Assembly: GCA_947044365.1 (NCBI GenBank)
Contig: OX345645.1
Span: 390,074 to 454,073, forward strand
Direction of reading: 5' to 3'
From: Petrosia ficiformis
Taxonomy: Eukaryota > Porifera > Demospongiae > Haplosclerida > Petrosiidae
DNA length: 64,000 bases
The notes below the pieces were generated by a model. The model searched no databases. It saw nothing but the letters and a program-made list of their open reading frames with translations, and had not been told where the DNA came from. This document shows, piece after piece, positions 63,938 through 64,000 of the stretch. A program made the position numbers and the translations under genes. Numbering within the stretch: position 1 is the first letter of the stretch; each line of letters opens with the position of its first letter.

Positions 63938-64000
63938 CTGGAAAGAAAGTCACATGATAATCACATGACATTAAATCTATATAATTATGAAAGTATTGCT

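Overview
The window is eukaryotic nuclear DNA, read here as seven intron-rich animal genes: short coding exons with GT..AG boundaries, separated by AT-rich introns full of micro- and minisatellites. The gene set (ciliary CFAP53, P4-ATPase flippase, SUB1/PC4, IQGAP, UNC13/Munc13, a small GTPase and a ZFR/ILF3-type DZF protein) is metazoan. Compact intergenic spacers, short introns and the repeat style suggest an early-branching animal, most plausibly a demosponge. That placement is inference from gene style and cannot be proved from the window. There is one run of 200 N (33083-33282).

Layout: CFAP53 (minus, 156-1878, 3' part off the left edge) diverges from an ATP8B-type lipid flippase (plus, 2051-18591, 36 exons, 1336 codons). 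The flippase ends tail-to-tail with SUB1/PC4 (minus, 18804-19482, 4 exons, 114 aa). SUB1 shares a 237-bp divergent spacer with an IQGAP gene (plus, 19720-38136, 35 exons, 1712 aa). A UNC13 gene follows in the same direction (plus, 38460-55519, 44 exons, 1413 aa). It has the complete C2A-C1-C2B-MUN-C2C layout of synaptic Munc13, and one of its introns holds a tRNA-Trp(CCA) gene. A divergent Ras/Rho-type GTPase (minus, 55984-58491) and the C-terminal half of a ZFR/ILF3-like DZF protein (minus, 60093 to beyond 63937) complete the window. For the three long genes the summed exon lengths are divisible by three, which supports the exon maps.

These are ordinary eukaryotic neighbours, not an operon or a defence island. 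Functionally the window covers ciliary structure, membrane asymmetry, transcription, actin/Ras-family scaffolding, vesicle priming, small-GTPase signalling and RNA binding.

The unusual content is in the introns. Several tandem arrays include real splice junctions: a 119-bp unit repeats a flippase 3' splice site plus the first 33 coding bases of its exon nine times, and 61-bp and 68-bp units repeat flippase 5' splice sites. Tetranucleotide arrays often abut splice sites. At least eight probable non-autonomous DNA transposons or foldback repeats are present, including a 514-bp hAT-like element with a perfect 8-bp target duplication and a 609-bp element with TA duplication carrying a decayed HIRAN-like coding fragment. 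The UNC13 C2B domain appears to lack the acidic calcium ligands of neuronal Munc13.
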